The notes beneath the pieces are model-generated. The model saw only the letters and a program-made list of their open reading frames with translations. It did not search any database and was not told where the DNA came from. From Collinsella sp. (GTDB taxonomy: Bacteria; Actinomycetota; Coriobacteriia; Coriobacteriales; Coriobacteriaceae), in NCBI GenBank assembly GCA_022745215.1, contig JAIIWC010000040.1, positions 1 through 17,705 of the forward strand: a stretch of 17,705 nucleotides of DNA, read 5' to 3'. Position numbers and translations under genes: made by a program. Shown here piece by piece: positions 1-7,248 of the stretch. Position 1 is the stretch's first letter. The number at the start of each line of letters is the position of its first letter.

Positions 1-19
1 CTCCAACGACGAATTCTAG
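1..19 (+). CDS. Possible C-terminal end of a plus-strand gene (partial)
   Basis: One plus-strand frame reads five codons (Ser-Asn-Asp-Glu-Phe) and then TAG at 17-19. It is followed 13 bases later by two back-to-back hairpins, as expected at the end of a gene. An acidic C-terminus just before a hairpin is plausible, but five codons cannot identify a protein and the end could be chance. No function can be given. Confidence 0.3.
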
Positions 20-31
20 GCGGTGTCCCAA

Positions 32-74
32 CCCTTTCAAGAAAGGGCAGAGGCGGGGGCATGCCCCCGCCTCT
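32..74. terminator. Double hairpin, probable bidirectional transcription terminator
   Basis: Two adjacent perfect inverted repeats are visible. The first is a 16-base CCCTTTC/GAAAGGG hairpin at 32-47. The second is a strong palindrome at 49-74, with GAGGCGGGGGC paired to GCCCCCGCCTC around a CATG centre. Neither strand has a long T-run directly after it, so it is not a textbook intrinsic terminator. It lies between the putative end of a plus-strand gene at position 19 and the end of the minus-strand arginine operon at 355, where a shared terminator would be expected. Confidence 0.55.
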
Positions 75-354
75 TACACCACATCTCTACGCGCTACCTC
101 TGAATCAGCGATTTGAAGCCTTTACTAGCTGTTTTCCCATTAACATAACTGAACATGTGTGGTCTAACTAATCCTAGGTAGTCGGTTTCATATGAGATTC
201 AACTGGTGACAGTACTCATATTTGGCATTTTTTGTCCAAAGGCTCTCCTGGCCATTGCAGATTTATGGCAAAACGGGCTCCAGACCGCCGAATCGTGCCG
301 CATATGGCACGTCCGCAGTCCGGAACCCGGTCAAAATTGAGTTATTGCGCCGCG
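75..354. other. Non-coding, AT-richer intergenic region with small dyads
   Basis: No convincing gene is present in these 280 bases. Base composition is clearly more AT-rich than the flanking genes between about 110 and 240. Small dyads are visible: ATATGAG/CTCATAT at 190-196 and 215-221, TTTGG/CCAAA at 221-225 and 236-240 flanking a T-run, and a GTGCCG/TGGCAC hairpin at 295-310 just past the argD stop codon. The last could help end the arginine transcript on the minus strand, but no T-tract follows it. A weak plus-strand promoter-like pair (TTTACT, 17 bases, CATAAC) occurs near 122-150 and leads nowhere obvious. Confidence 0.4.
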
Positions 355-1638
355 TTAGCCCAAGACACCCGACAGGATCTCGATCAGACTGTCCACGTCG
401 GATTCCCCGCAGACGAGCGGCGGCAGGAAACGCAGCGTATGGGCACCCGTAGCGTTAATCACGGCACCGGCGGCCAGCGCGCGGGCAACAATATCATGCG
501 CGTCGCCCGCAGTATCGTCCAGGTCGCAGCCGAGCATCAGGCCACGGCCACGCACCTCTACCACATGCGGAAGCTTAGCCAGCGCCTGCTCCATATAGGC
601 GCCTACCTTAGCAGCGTGGTCGGCATAATCGCCGCGCACGAGCGCGGAGAGCGTCGCGGCGCACGCCGCGATGGCCAAGCAGCTACCGCCAAAGGTCGAG
701 CCGTGGTCGCCCGGCTTAAACACGTCGGCAATCTCCTTCTTTGCCACCACGGCGCCCATGGGCACGCCATCAGCAATGCCCTTGGCAAGGCTCATGATGT
801 CGGGCTCCACGCCATAGGTTTGGAATGCAAACGGCTTGCCGGAGCGGAAGATGCCGCACTGGACCTCGTCGGCGATAAGCACGGCGCCCACTTCGTGTGC
901 CAGGTCGCGCGCTGCCGCCATAAACTCCTCGGTCATGGGGTGCACGCCACTCTCACCCTGGATCGGCTCGAGCATCACGGCACAAATTTCGCTCCCCAGC
1001 TGCTTAAAGATCGCACGCAGTTCATTGATATCGTTGGGCGTACAGGCCACAAAGCCACCCGGCAGCGGGCGGAAACTATCCTGCAGCCAATCCTGCATGG
1101 TGGCGGCAATGGTCTCGAGCGTACGGCCGTGGAAGCCGCCGCGCATGCACATGATAGTGTTGCCGCCGTTACCGGCACGCTTGGCGTACAGGCGCGCAAG
1201 CTTCATCGAGCCCTCATTGGCCTCGGCGCCGGAGTTGGCAAAGAAGGTCTCCCAAACCTGCTCATCCGCAGCCGGGGCACCAAGAGCAGCTGCCGTGGTC
1301 TCATCGCCGGCGGCAATGGCATCGGCAAGCACGCGTGCACCATCTACGTCGTCGTTGGCAAGCTTGGACAGCAGCGCCGCGACCTGTCCACGCTGCTCGA
1401 TGTAGAAGTAATTGGAGACATGCATGAGCTTTTTGGTCTGTGCCTCGAGCGCCGAGAGCACAGCCGGGTCGCCATGACCTAGGCTGCACACGCCGATGCC
1501 GGCAAGAAAGTCGAGGTACTCACGACCATCGTCGCCGGTGAGCTTCATGCCGTGACCCTCGACAAACTCGACCGGAGAGCGGCCAAAGGTATGCATAACG
1601 TAATGGGATTCAAGCGATTGCTGAGCTGCAAGTGACAT
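355..1638 (-). CDS. argD: Acetylornithine aminotransferase
   Basis: ArgD is a pyridoxal-phosphate enzyme that converts N-acetylglutamate semialdehyde to N2-acetylornithine with glutamate as amino donor, in the cytoplasmic arginine pathway. The 427-residue product shows class-III aminotransferase signatures: SGAEANE near residues 136-142, the ADEVQCG block near 256-262, and SLAKGI with the likely PLP-binding Lys286. A Gly-Ala-Asp-rich stretch at about residues 97-128 (VDGARVLADAIAAG onward) looks like an insertion relative to usual ArgD proteins of about 390-400 residues. The ATG at 1638 follows a GAAAGG ribosome site and leaves a 69-base gap after argB. It is the last gene of argCJBD. Related transaminases such as ornithine or GABA aminotransferase are less likely in this context. 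Confidence 0.95.
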   Translation of the reverse strand: MSLAAQQSLESHYVMHTFGRSPVEFVEGHGMKLTGDDGREYLDFLAGIGVCSLGHGDPAVLSALEAQTKKLMHVSNYFYIEQRGQVAALLSKLANDDVDGARVLADAIAAGDETTAAALGAPAADEQVWETFFANSGAEANEGSMKLARLYAKRAGNGGNTIMCMRGGFHGRTLETIAATMQDWLQDSFRPLPGGFVACTPNDINELRAIFKQLGSEICAVMLEPIQGESGVHPMTEEFMAAARDLAHEVGAVLIADEVQCGIFRSGKPFAFQTYGVEPDIMSLAKGIADGVPMGAVVAKKEIADVFKPGDHGSTFGGSCLAIAACAATLSALVRGDYADHAAKVGAYMEQALAKLPHVVEVRGRGLMLGCDLDDTAGDAHDIVARALAAGAVINATGAHTLRFLPPLVCGESDVDSLIEILSGVLG

Positions 1639-1707
1639 GGGATGCCTTTCGTTGAGCGCCGGACGGCGCAGGCCTATGGGTGCAGAAATGGGGCGGCTGC
1701 GGGTCAG

Positions 1708-2688
1708 TTAGACTGTCTGAAGCTTCTCGACCTCGTCGAGGTTCTCGGTCAGACGCGCAGCAAACGTCGAAAGCGGATGCGGGTGTGTATCGAACTCGTA
1801 GGCCGTCTCGGTGGAATGGATCACGGTGCCGACGCCGGCATCGGTCAGCAGCTCCAGCAGCAGCGAGTGCGGCGTAGTACCGTTAATGATGTGGGCACGA
1901 AATACGCCGGCGGTAAGCGCATCGACAGCGGCGCGTAGCTTGGGAATCATGCCTTTGTCGACCTCGCCCCCATAGAGCATTTCGTTAACCTCGTCGAGCG
2001 TTAGGTTGGAGATAAGCGAGTCCTTGTCGCTAAAGTCCTTGTACAGGCCATCGACATCGGTCAAAAAGATCGCCTTATGCGCGTGAAGCGCCGCGGCAAC
2101 GGCACCGGCGGCGGTATCGGCGTTGATGTTGAAGAAACCGCCGTCCTCCCCCGCCGCGACGGTAGCGATGACGGGGATGTACTCGCTATCGAGTAAGCGC
2201 TCGATATAGTCGGTGTTGACGTGCGTCACTTTGCCCACGCGTCCGAGCTCGGGGTCGAGCGGCTCGGCGATGAGCGTGCCGGCATCGCTGCCCGATACGC
2301 CCACGGCCAGGTTGCCGTGGTGGTTGATGGCAGCAACCAGCTCCTGGTTAACCTTGCCGCCCAGCACCTCGCGCACGATATCCATGGTGGCAGGCGTAGT
2401 CACGCGCTGGCCGTTCTTAAACTCGACGGGAATATCGTAATGGCTCAGCGCCTCGTTGATAGCCTTGCCGCCGCCATGCACGATGACGGGGCGCATACCG
2501 ATGATCTTGAGCAAAACGATGTCGCTCATCACGTCGCGGCGCAGCTGCTCATCAACCATGGCGGCACCGCCGTACTTGATAACGACCGTCTTACCGGTCA
2601 GGTTCTTAATCCACGGCAGCGCCTCGAACAGCAGCTGCGCGGTAACTTCGTTGGATTCGTTCGAGCGACAATCGCGTGCGAACTTCAT
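1708..2688 (-). CDS. argB: Acetylglutamate kinase
   Basis: ArgB phosphorylates N-acetylglutamate with ATP, the second step of arginine synthesis, and is often the arginine-feedback-inhibited enzyme. Amino-acid-kinase motifs are visible: VVIKYGGAAM near residues 35-44 (Lys38), VHGGGKAINE near 70-79, and a C-terminal INGTTPHSLLLELLT block. The frame is open further upstream, but the ATG at 2688 (MKFARDC) is chosen because it follows GAGG with seven-base spacing. The upstream extension is Arg-rich and not kinase-like. The 326-residue product is somewhat longer than the usual ~290-300, with about 25 extra residues at the C-terminus (after VIHSTE). It lies 81 bases downstream of argJ in the same operon. 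Confidence 0.95.
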   Translation of the reverse strand: MKFARDCRSNESNEVTAQLLFEALPWIKNLTGKTVVIKYGGAAMVDEQLRRDVMSDIVLLKIIGMRPVIVHGGGKAINEALSHYDIPVEFKNGQRVTTPATMDIVREVLGGKVNQELVAAINHHGNLAVGVSGSDAGTLIAEPLDPELGRVGKVTHVNTDYIERLLDSEYIPVIATVAAGEDGGFFNINADTAAGAVAAALHAHKAIFLTDVDGLYKDFSDKDSLISNLTLDEVNEMLYGGEVDKGMIPKLRAAVDALTAGVFRAHIINGTTPHSLLLELLTDAGVGTVIHSTETAYEFDTHPHPLSTFAARLTENLDEVEKLQTV

Positions 2689-2769
2689 AGTCTGCCTCGT
2701 CTTTCGTGTAGCTATCGCGCCGCACCTCGTTGCCCGCGATTGCAGCGGGACGCGCGGCACATCGGGAGT

Positions 2770-4035
2770 CTAGGAACGGTAGTCACCGTTAATGGAAATG
2801 TACTCGTGCGTGAGGTCGCAAGTCCACACGGTGGTCGCCGCGTCCCCTGCGCCCAGGTCTGCCGAGATCACAATCTCGGGCGCCTCAAAGCGACGCAGCG
2901 CCTCGTCCTCGTCAAAGGGAACGGTCAGGCCATCACGGCAGACGGGCATACCCATCATGTCGATGGACACATCTTCTTGCTTAAACTGCACGCCGCACTT
3001 ACCGAGCGCCATGGCAACGCGGCCCCAGTTGCAGTCGTGGCCGGCGATGCAGGTCTTGACGAGCGGCGAGTTGGCGACGGCACGGGCGGCGATATCAGCC
3101 TCCTCGTCGTTCGCGGCGCCGGTGACATTAACCGTCACGAGCTTGGATGCGCCCTCGCCATCTGCGGCGATGTTGCGCGCCAGGCTCTCGCACACCTCAT
3201 GCACGGCAAAGGCCAACTCGTCAAAGGCATCAGAGCCCTCGACAATAGGCTCGGCATTTGCGGCAGCGCCGGAAGCGAGCATGATGCAGGTGTCGTTGGT
3301 CGAGGTGTCGGAATCGACCGTTACCTTGTTGAAGGTCTGTTTGACGGTCGAGAGTAGCAGGGAGTGGAGCGCCTCCGGCTCGACGGGGGCATCGGTAGTG
3401 ATGACCGCGATCATGGTGGCCATGTTGGGCATGATCATACCCGAGCCTTTACACATACCGCCCACCGTATAGGCATTGCCTGCGTGCCCCGCGGCCTCGC
3501 TGCGGTAACACACGGCATACTCCTTGGAGTGCGTGTCGGTCGTCATGATAGCGCGGGCGGCATCAGCGCCACCATGGGCGGAGAGTGCCTCGTAGGCGGC
3601 AGGAACGGCAGTCTCAAACGTGTCAATCGGCAGAATCTGACCAATTACGCCCGTGGAGGCGACCAGAATCTGCTGGGGCTCGCAGCCGATGACCTGCGAG
3701 GCGATGTTGCAGGTCTCGCGCGCGCAGGCAAGACCGGTCTCGCCCGTGGCGGCGTTGGCGTTGCCGGAGTTGATAGAAACACCGGCGATGATGCCGTAGC
3801 CCTTGTCGGCGCCGCCCAGGTTGGCACGGCTCACCTGCACGGGCGCCGCACAAAAGCGGTTAGTCGTAAACACGCCGGCCCCGGGACAGGGTTTATCGGG
3901 CACGACGAGCGCGTAATCCAGGCGCTCGGGATTCTTGCGGAATCCGGCATGGATGCCCGCCGCCTTAAAGCCGGCTGCCGCCGTTACGCCGCCCTCTACG
4001 GCACGAATTTTGATATCGAACTGCTCAGCATTCAT
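2770..4035 (-). CDS. argJ: Bifunctional ornithine acetyltransferase / N-acetylglutamate synthase
   Basis: ArgJ moves the acetyl group from N-acetylornithine to glutamate, giving ornithine and regenerating N-acetylglutamate. Some family members also use acetyl-CoA. The 421-residue protein has the family hallmark KGSGMIMPNMATM at residues 196-208. In the family, the precursor cleaves itself between Ala and Thr, here A206/T207, and the new N-terminal Thr is the nucleophile. An early TTNRFCAAPV block and the STGVIGQ block near 127-133 also fit. The ATG at 4035 is preceded by AAGGAG. No argA, argE or argF is visible nearby, consistent with the acetyl-recycling pathway. Whether it is mono- or bifunctional cannot be told from sequence by eye. 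Confidence 0.95.
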   Translation of the reverse strand: MNAEQFDIKIRAVEGGVTAAAGFKAAGIHAGFRKNPERLDYALVVPDKPCPGAGVFTTNRFCAAPVQVSRANLGGADKGYGIIAGVSINSGNANAATGETGLACARETCNIASQVIGCEPQQILVASTGVIGQILPIDTFETAVPAAYEALSAHGGADAARAIMTTDTHSKEYAVCYRSEAAGHAGNAYTVGGMCKGSGMIMPNMATMIAVITTDAPVEPEALHSLLLSTVKQTFNKVTVDSDTSTNDTCIMLASGAAANAEPIVEGSDAFDELAFAVHEVCESLARNIAADGEGASKLVTVNVTGAANDEEADIAARAVANSPLVKTCIAGHDCNWGRVAMALGKCGVQFKQEDVSIDMMGMPVCRDGLTVPFDEDEALRRFEAPEIVISADLGAGDAATTVWTCDLTHEYISINGDYRS

Positions 4036-4061
4036 CGTCTTTATGACTCCTTATATCAAAC

Positions 4062-4140
4062 AAAAAATGGGCATCGGTTGGTGCGCCACGCCAGCCACAA
4101 TCACGAGACCAGCTTAAGAGTGGCGCCCCACTCGATGCCC
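4062..4140 (-). terminator. Intra-operon terminator-like hairpin between argC and argJ
   Basis: On the minus strand, 30 bases after the argC stop, GGGCATCG (4133-4140) and GCGCCAC (4120-4126) pair perfectly with GTGGCGC (4083-4089) and CGATGCCC (4069-4076). A partly paired section lies between the two helices. The hairpin is followed directly by ATTTTTTGTTT, a good U-tract, and then by the AAGGAG ribosome site of argJ. It has the form of an intrinsic terminator or attenuator placed inside the operon, so part of the transcription may stop after argC. No competing antiterminator was identified. Confidence 0.7.
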
Positions 4141-4169
4141 GACTACCAAATCGCTAACAATCGAATGTG

Positions 4170-5240
4170 CTACACCGGGCACGCCACTGTGGGCAAGCCT
4201 CGTCGCTCGTCAAAACCAAAGACGATGTTGGCGCACTGGACCGCCTGGCCTGCTGCACCCTTGCACAGATTGTCGATGGCGCCCGTAGCCACCAGAACGC
4301 CCGCGCGCTTGTTGAGCGCGAGGCCAATCTGGGCGGCATTGGTGCCGACGACCGAGGCCGTCTTGGGCTGCTGGCCGGCATCGAGCACGCGCACAAAAGT
4401 GCGGCCGGCGTAGAACTGCTTGTAATGGTCGACGACGTCCTCAAGGGTCAACGTGTCGAGAGCCTGCGGCGCGAGCGGCAGCGTCACCGTAGAGAGCAGG
4501 CCGCGCTTGAGCGGTGCCAGATGCGGGGTGAAGACGATGCGGTCGGCCAGGCCAAGTATCTGCTCGATCTCAGGCGTATGACGATGCTTGCCCACGCCAT
4601 AGGCTTCCAGGTTCTCGTCTGCGCTGCAAAAATGGGTGCGGGCGTTACAGGACTTACCGGCACCTGTCACGCCGCTGATAGCGTCAACGACCACGGGGCC
4701 GCTCTGGGCAACCCAGCCGGCGCGCACGGCAGGCGCAGCGGCAAGGCTCGTTGCGGTGGGATAGCAACCGGCGCAGGCGACCAGCACGGGCTTGCCGTCG
4801 GCGTGGTCGGATGCAGCAGTCTCCAAATCCTGGCAAAACAGCTCGGGCAGACCAAAGGCGCGGCTCTTGAGCAGCTCGGGGCTCGTGTGCTCGGCGGCAT
4901 ACCACGCCTCGAACACGGCCGGATCGCTCAGGCGGTAGTCGGCAGACAGGTCAAAGCAGGAAACGCCTGCGGCAAGCAGGGCGGGCACCTGCGCCATGGC
5001 GGCGGTGTGCGGCACGGCCAAAAAGACCGCGTCGCAGTTCTTGAGCTCGGGGGCATCATGCGTCGTGAAGACAAGATCGCTTACGCCGGCAAAGCTCGGG
5101 TACACCGCAGACAACGGCTGGCCGGCATCGGCGTTGGACGTAATGGCAGCAAGTTCAAACTCGGGATGACCGAGGACGAGGCGAATGAGCTCGGCACCGG
5201 CATATCCAGCCGCACCGACGATTCCAACCTTTAATGACAT
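4170..5240 (-). CDS. argC: N-acetyl-gamma-glutamyl-phosphate reductase
   Basis: ArgC reduces N-acetylglutamyl phosphate to the semialdehyde with NADPH. The 356-residue product begins with a Rossmann nucleotide-binding motif (GIVGAAGYAGAEL, residues 7-19). It carries the family active site AGCYPTA, with catalytic Cys159. Later HRHTPEIEQ and FTPHLAPLKRG blocks are also family features. The ATG at 5240 has AAGGAG six bases upstream. It is the first gene of the argCJBD operon, with ArgR-like boxes in the 100 bases upstream. The next gene, argJ, follows after 134 bases containing a terminator-like hairpin. Confidence 0.95.
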   Translation of the reverse strand: MSLKVGIVGAAGYAGAELIRLVLGHPEFELAAITSNADAGQPLSAVYPSFAGVSDLVFTTHDAPELKNCDAVFLAVPHTAAMAQVPALLAAGVSCFDLSADYRLSDPAVFEAWYAAEHTSPELLKSRAFGLPELFCQDLETAASDHADGKPVLVACAGCYPTATSLAAAPAVRAGWVAQSGPVVVDAISGVTGAGKSCNARTHFCSADENLEAYGVGKHRHTPEIEQILGLADRIVFTPHLAPLKRGLLSTVTLPLAPQALDTLTLEDVVDHYKQFYAGRTFVRVLDAGQQPKTASVVGTNAAQIGLALNKRAGVLVATGAIDNLCKGAAGQAVQCANIVFGFDERRGLPTVACPV

Positions 5241-5262
5241 ATCAGACTCCTTGTCTGCAGTT

Positions 5263-5278
5263 ATGCACTAATACGCAT
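5263..5278 (-). promoter_or_regulatory. ArgR-like operator (ARG box 1)
   Basis: The minus strand reads ATGCGTATTAGTGCAT, an imperfect palindrome 22 bases upstream of the argC start codon. It shares TGCGTAT-N3-TGCAT with a second copy 62 bases further upstream. This resembles the arginine-repressor boxes known from actinobacteria. The repressor itself is not encoded in the window, so binding is inferred. Confidence 0.6.
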
Positions 5279-5324
5279 CCTGCAGCCGTCGTTATGAAGT
5301 GGGTTGAAACTTTAGCACCAAAAG

Positions 5325-5340
5325 ATGCATATATACGCAA
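5325..5340 (-). promoter_or_regulatory. ArgR-like operator (ARG box 2)
   Basis: The minus strand reads TTGCGTATATATGCAT, sharing the TGCGTAT-N3-TGCAT pattern with box 1 at the same internal spacing. The TATATA inside it could serve as a -10 element, which would place the operator over the argC promoter, but no good -35 was found. A weaker related sequence (minus-strand AATGCATGAATATGT, 5348-5362) lies directly upstream and could be a third half-conserved box. Confidence 0.6.
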
Positions 5341-5409
5341 ATCTTTTACATATTCATGCATTGAAACAGTCCCGACACATTCACTCAAAGGAATTGACAA
5401 ATAAACACA

Positions 5410-5458
5410 GGCCCCATATTGCCCAGTGCACCTTACGGTGACGTTGCAATGTGGGGCC
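5410..5458 (-). terminator. Terminator of the riboflavin/ECF operon (putative)
   Basis: A 13-base-pair stem forms between GGCCCCATATTGC (5410-5422) and GCAATGTGGGGCC (5446-5458), with one G-U pair. Its 23-base loop holds a further CACC/GGTG hairpin. On the minus strand the stem is followed by TGTGTTTATTTGTC, a T-rich stretch. It lies 48 bases past the stop of the second split-barrel gene and upstream of the argC promoter region, so it probably ends the upstream operon. Confidence 0.6.
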
Positions 5459-5505
5459 CGCTGCATGCGAGAATTTAAATTGTCAAAGCTTGCTGAGAGA
5501 CTCTT

Positions 5506-5916
5506 TTAGAGCGCGACCGGCACCCATTCGTCGTGGTTGCAGATAAAGGCCTCGGGTTCCTCCACGCTAAAGAAGACGAGCGTGGGATCGTCTGCGCCCT
5601 CGTAGTGCTCGCCTAGGCGCTCCAGGTGCTTCCAACCTGCCTCGCGCATATCGGGAGCGGCCTGGTCATCCAGACCCGCATGCCCGCGCAAGATGAGCCA
5701 GCCATGGCCCGGCCACCAACTCGTGGCCTCAAAGCGTTGATTTTGCAGCAGCTCTTGCCACACGTCTTTGGTGCGCGCCGTTACAAACCACAGCTTGCCG
5801 TCCTGGATCTGCGCAAACGAAAACGGACGCACATGCGGCTGTCCGTCAACGCTCGTCGCCAAATACCATGCCGGCACCGACGTCAGATACTCCAACACCG
5901 TATTCAATCCGTCCAT
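5506..5916 (-). CDS. Pyridoxamine 5'-phosphate oxidase-like flavin-binding protein (copy 2)
   Basis: This 136-residue protein resembles the small split-barrel family that binds FMN or related flavins. Visible family features are VPAWYLATSVDGQPHVRPFS near residues 14-33, then DGKLWFVTARTKDVW, and FEATSWWPG. The physiological substrate is unknown; these proteins are often called pyridoxamine 5'-phosphate oxidase family, but true PdxH activity is unlikely at this length. The ATG at 5916 is chosen because AGGAGG lies four bases upstream; the earlier in-frame ATG would place this site inside the coding region. It is a clear tandem paralogue of the gene 54 bases upstream and ends the probable flavin-regulated operon. 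Confidence 0.8.
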   Translation of the reverse strand: MDGLNTVLEYLTSVPAWYLATSVDGQPHVRPFSFAQIQDGKLWFVTARTKDVWQELLQNQRFEATSWWPGHGWLILRGHAGLDDQAAPDMREAGWKHLERLGEHYEGADDPTLVFFSVEEPEAFICNHDEWVPVAL

Positions 5917-5970
5917 GTGTCCTCCTGGCACTAGTCTTTTTGGGCCGGGGCGGTTTTAGCTACCCTATGG

Positions 5971-6417
5971 TTAAAGCTCCAGGCGCTCTTCGCTGCCGTC
6001 GATATCACAGAAGCGGGCGGCGATATTGCGCACCGAGAAAAACGCAAGGCGACCGTCATTGGCACTATCGTGTTGCTCGCCAATACCCACCATGTGCTTA
6101 AAGCCCGCCTGGCGCACCCGGTCGCTCACGACCGCGTCGTCCTCGAGCGCAGCCTCGCCGGTCAGCACAATCCAACACTCCCCCGGTTTCCAACCCGAAA
6201 CCTCAAACTTGGGATTCGCGCTGAGCTCGGCCCACACGTCCTTGTCGCGCGAGGTGCAAAACCACAGTTTGCCATCATCGACCATGGCAAACGAGAAAGG
6301 CCTCACGCGCGGCTGATGTCCGTCCGTCACGTCGATCGTGGCGAGATACCACGCCGGAATACGCCTAAGATACGAACAGGCGCGCTCGAGCTGCGCCGTG
6401 CGGTCGTTGTCGGTCAT
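5971..6417 (-). CDS. Pyridoxamine 5'-phosphate oxidase-like flavin-binding protein (copy 1)
   Basis: A 148-residue split-barrel protein with the same blocks as its downstream neighbour: IPAWYLATIDVTDG near residues 20-33, RVRPFSFAMVDDGKLWFCTS, KDVWAELSANPKFEVSGW, and a C-terminal AFFSVRNIA segment. The family normally binds FMN as a dimer and may reduce or bind small cofactors; the substrate here is unknown. The ATG at 6417 follows an AGGAAAGGGG ribosome site. Only 30 bases separate it from the ecfT stop, with no hairpin between, so it is probably co-transcribed with the riboflavin transporter. That context supports a flavin-linked role but does not prove it. Confidence 0.8.
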   Translation of the reverse strand: MTDNDRTAQLERACSYLRRIPAWYLATIDVTDGHQPRVRPFSFAMVDDGKLWFCTSRDKDVWAELSANPKFEVSGWKPGECWIVLTGEAALEDDAVVSDRVRQAGFKHMVGIGEQHDSANDGRLAFFSVRNIAARFCDIDGSEERLEL

Positions 6418-6447
6418 AGGGACCCCTTTCCTGCGCTCGAATCGCGC

Positions 6448-7248
6448 CTAAACAAGTTGAAGATTAATGACGATGACGCAGATGAGCAGCAACGCCGTCA
6501 CCACCACCGCCAACGCATCGCCGCGGCCAAAAGCAAGCGCATGCAGACGCGTGCGGCCCTGCTCGCCATGATAGCAACGAGCGTCCATGGCGGCAGAAAG
6601 CGTTTCGGCATGACGGAACACGCCCGTGAACAGCGGAATCGCCACGCTGCCGAGCATACGCACGCCGCCGAGCGGGCCTCCCGTCACGCGCGCACCGCGG
6701 CTCGCCTGCGCATCGGCCGTCTGCTTCATCTCGGTGGCAAACTGCGGCATAAAGCGCAGCGCGATACCCATAATCATGCCGAGCTCGTGCGCAGGAAGTC
6801 CCACACGCGCAAACGGCGCGAGCAGGCGCTCAAAGCCCGCGGTGAGGTCGAGCGTCGGCGTGGTGAGCGTGATAGCGCTCATACCGGCCATCATCAAGGT
6901 CAGGCGGCACGCCATAAAGACGGCGGAATGCAGCGAGCCCTCGCTTATCTGCAAAAAGCCGAGCTGCCACAGAATGCGCCCGCTCTGGTCGGAAAACAGG
7001 TTGAGCACCGCGACTACCGCGACGATCGCCAGCAGCGGCGCCATCGATGACAGGACGCGACGAGCCGGCACCCGGGACACGGTATAGATCAGGACAACGA
7101 AGATTGCGACCGGGACCAGTCCGCGGAAGCTGTTGACCGTGAGCGTCGTGATCAGAAACACAAAGCCCAAGAGCAACTTAGTTCGCGGGTCCAGGCGGTG
7201 GATTGCACTATCGCCGGGATAGTAGCTGCCAAACGAAAACGCCTCCAT
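6448..7248 (-). CDS. ecfT: ECF transporter transmembrane (T) subunit EcfT
   Basis: EcfT is the membrane coupling subunit of energy-coupling-factor vitamin transporters, linking the ATPases to the substrate-binding S component. The 266-residue protein has several hydrophobic segments (about residues 27-60, 68-83, 104-128 and 243-265). It carries the two Ala-Arg-type coupling helices of the family, QASRGA near 181-186 and AMDARCY near 210-216. SAIHRLDPRTKL near residues 14-25 is a typical N-terminal family motif. Its ATG overlaps the stop codon of the ATPase gene (TAATG), so the two are translationally coupled. It probably works with RibU, two genes upstream, and perhaps with other S components elsewhere in the genome. 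Confidence 0.92.
   Translation of the reverse strand: MEAFSFGSYYPGDSAIHRLDPRTKLLLGFVFLITTLTVNSFRGLVPVAIFVVLIYTVSRVPARRVLSSMAPLLAIVAVVAVLNLFSDQSGRILWQLGFLQISEGSLHSAVFMACRLTLMMAGMSAITLTTPTLDLTAGFERLLAPFARVGLPAHELGMIMGIALRFMPQFATEMKQTADAQASRGARVTGGPLGGVRMLGSVAIPLFTGVFRHAETLSAAMDARCYHGEQGRTRLHALAFGRGDALAVVVTALLLICVIVINLQLV

Noticed and set aside
232..1482. 416-codon plus-strand open frame opposite argD
   Set aside because: Runs antisense to argD, has an Arg/His/Ala-rich composition, no ribosome site and no domain.
2221..5234. Three long plus-strand frames opposite argB, argJ and argC
   Set aside because: All are antisense to recognised enzymes whose catalytic motifs are read on the minus strand.
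5394..5422. TTGACA followed after 17 bases by TATTGC on the plus strand, as a promoter
   Set aside because: It would fire into the terminator hairpin and antisense to the split-barrel gene; the -10 match is poor.
5410..5458. The hairpin upstream of argC as a T-box or arginine riboswitch
   Set aside because: No T-box core or specifier layout is visible; position and T-rich flank fit a terminator of the upstream operon.
5242..5466. 74-codon minus-strand frame between argC and the split-barrel gene
   Set aside because: It spans the terminator hairpin and the ArgR boxes, has no good ribosome site and no protein-like features; considered as an arginine leader peptide but it has no Arg run.
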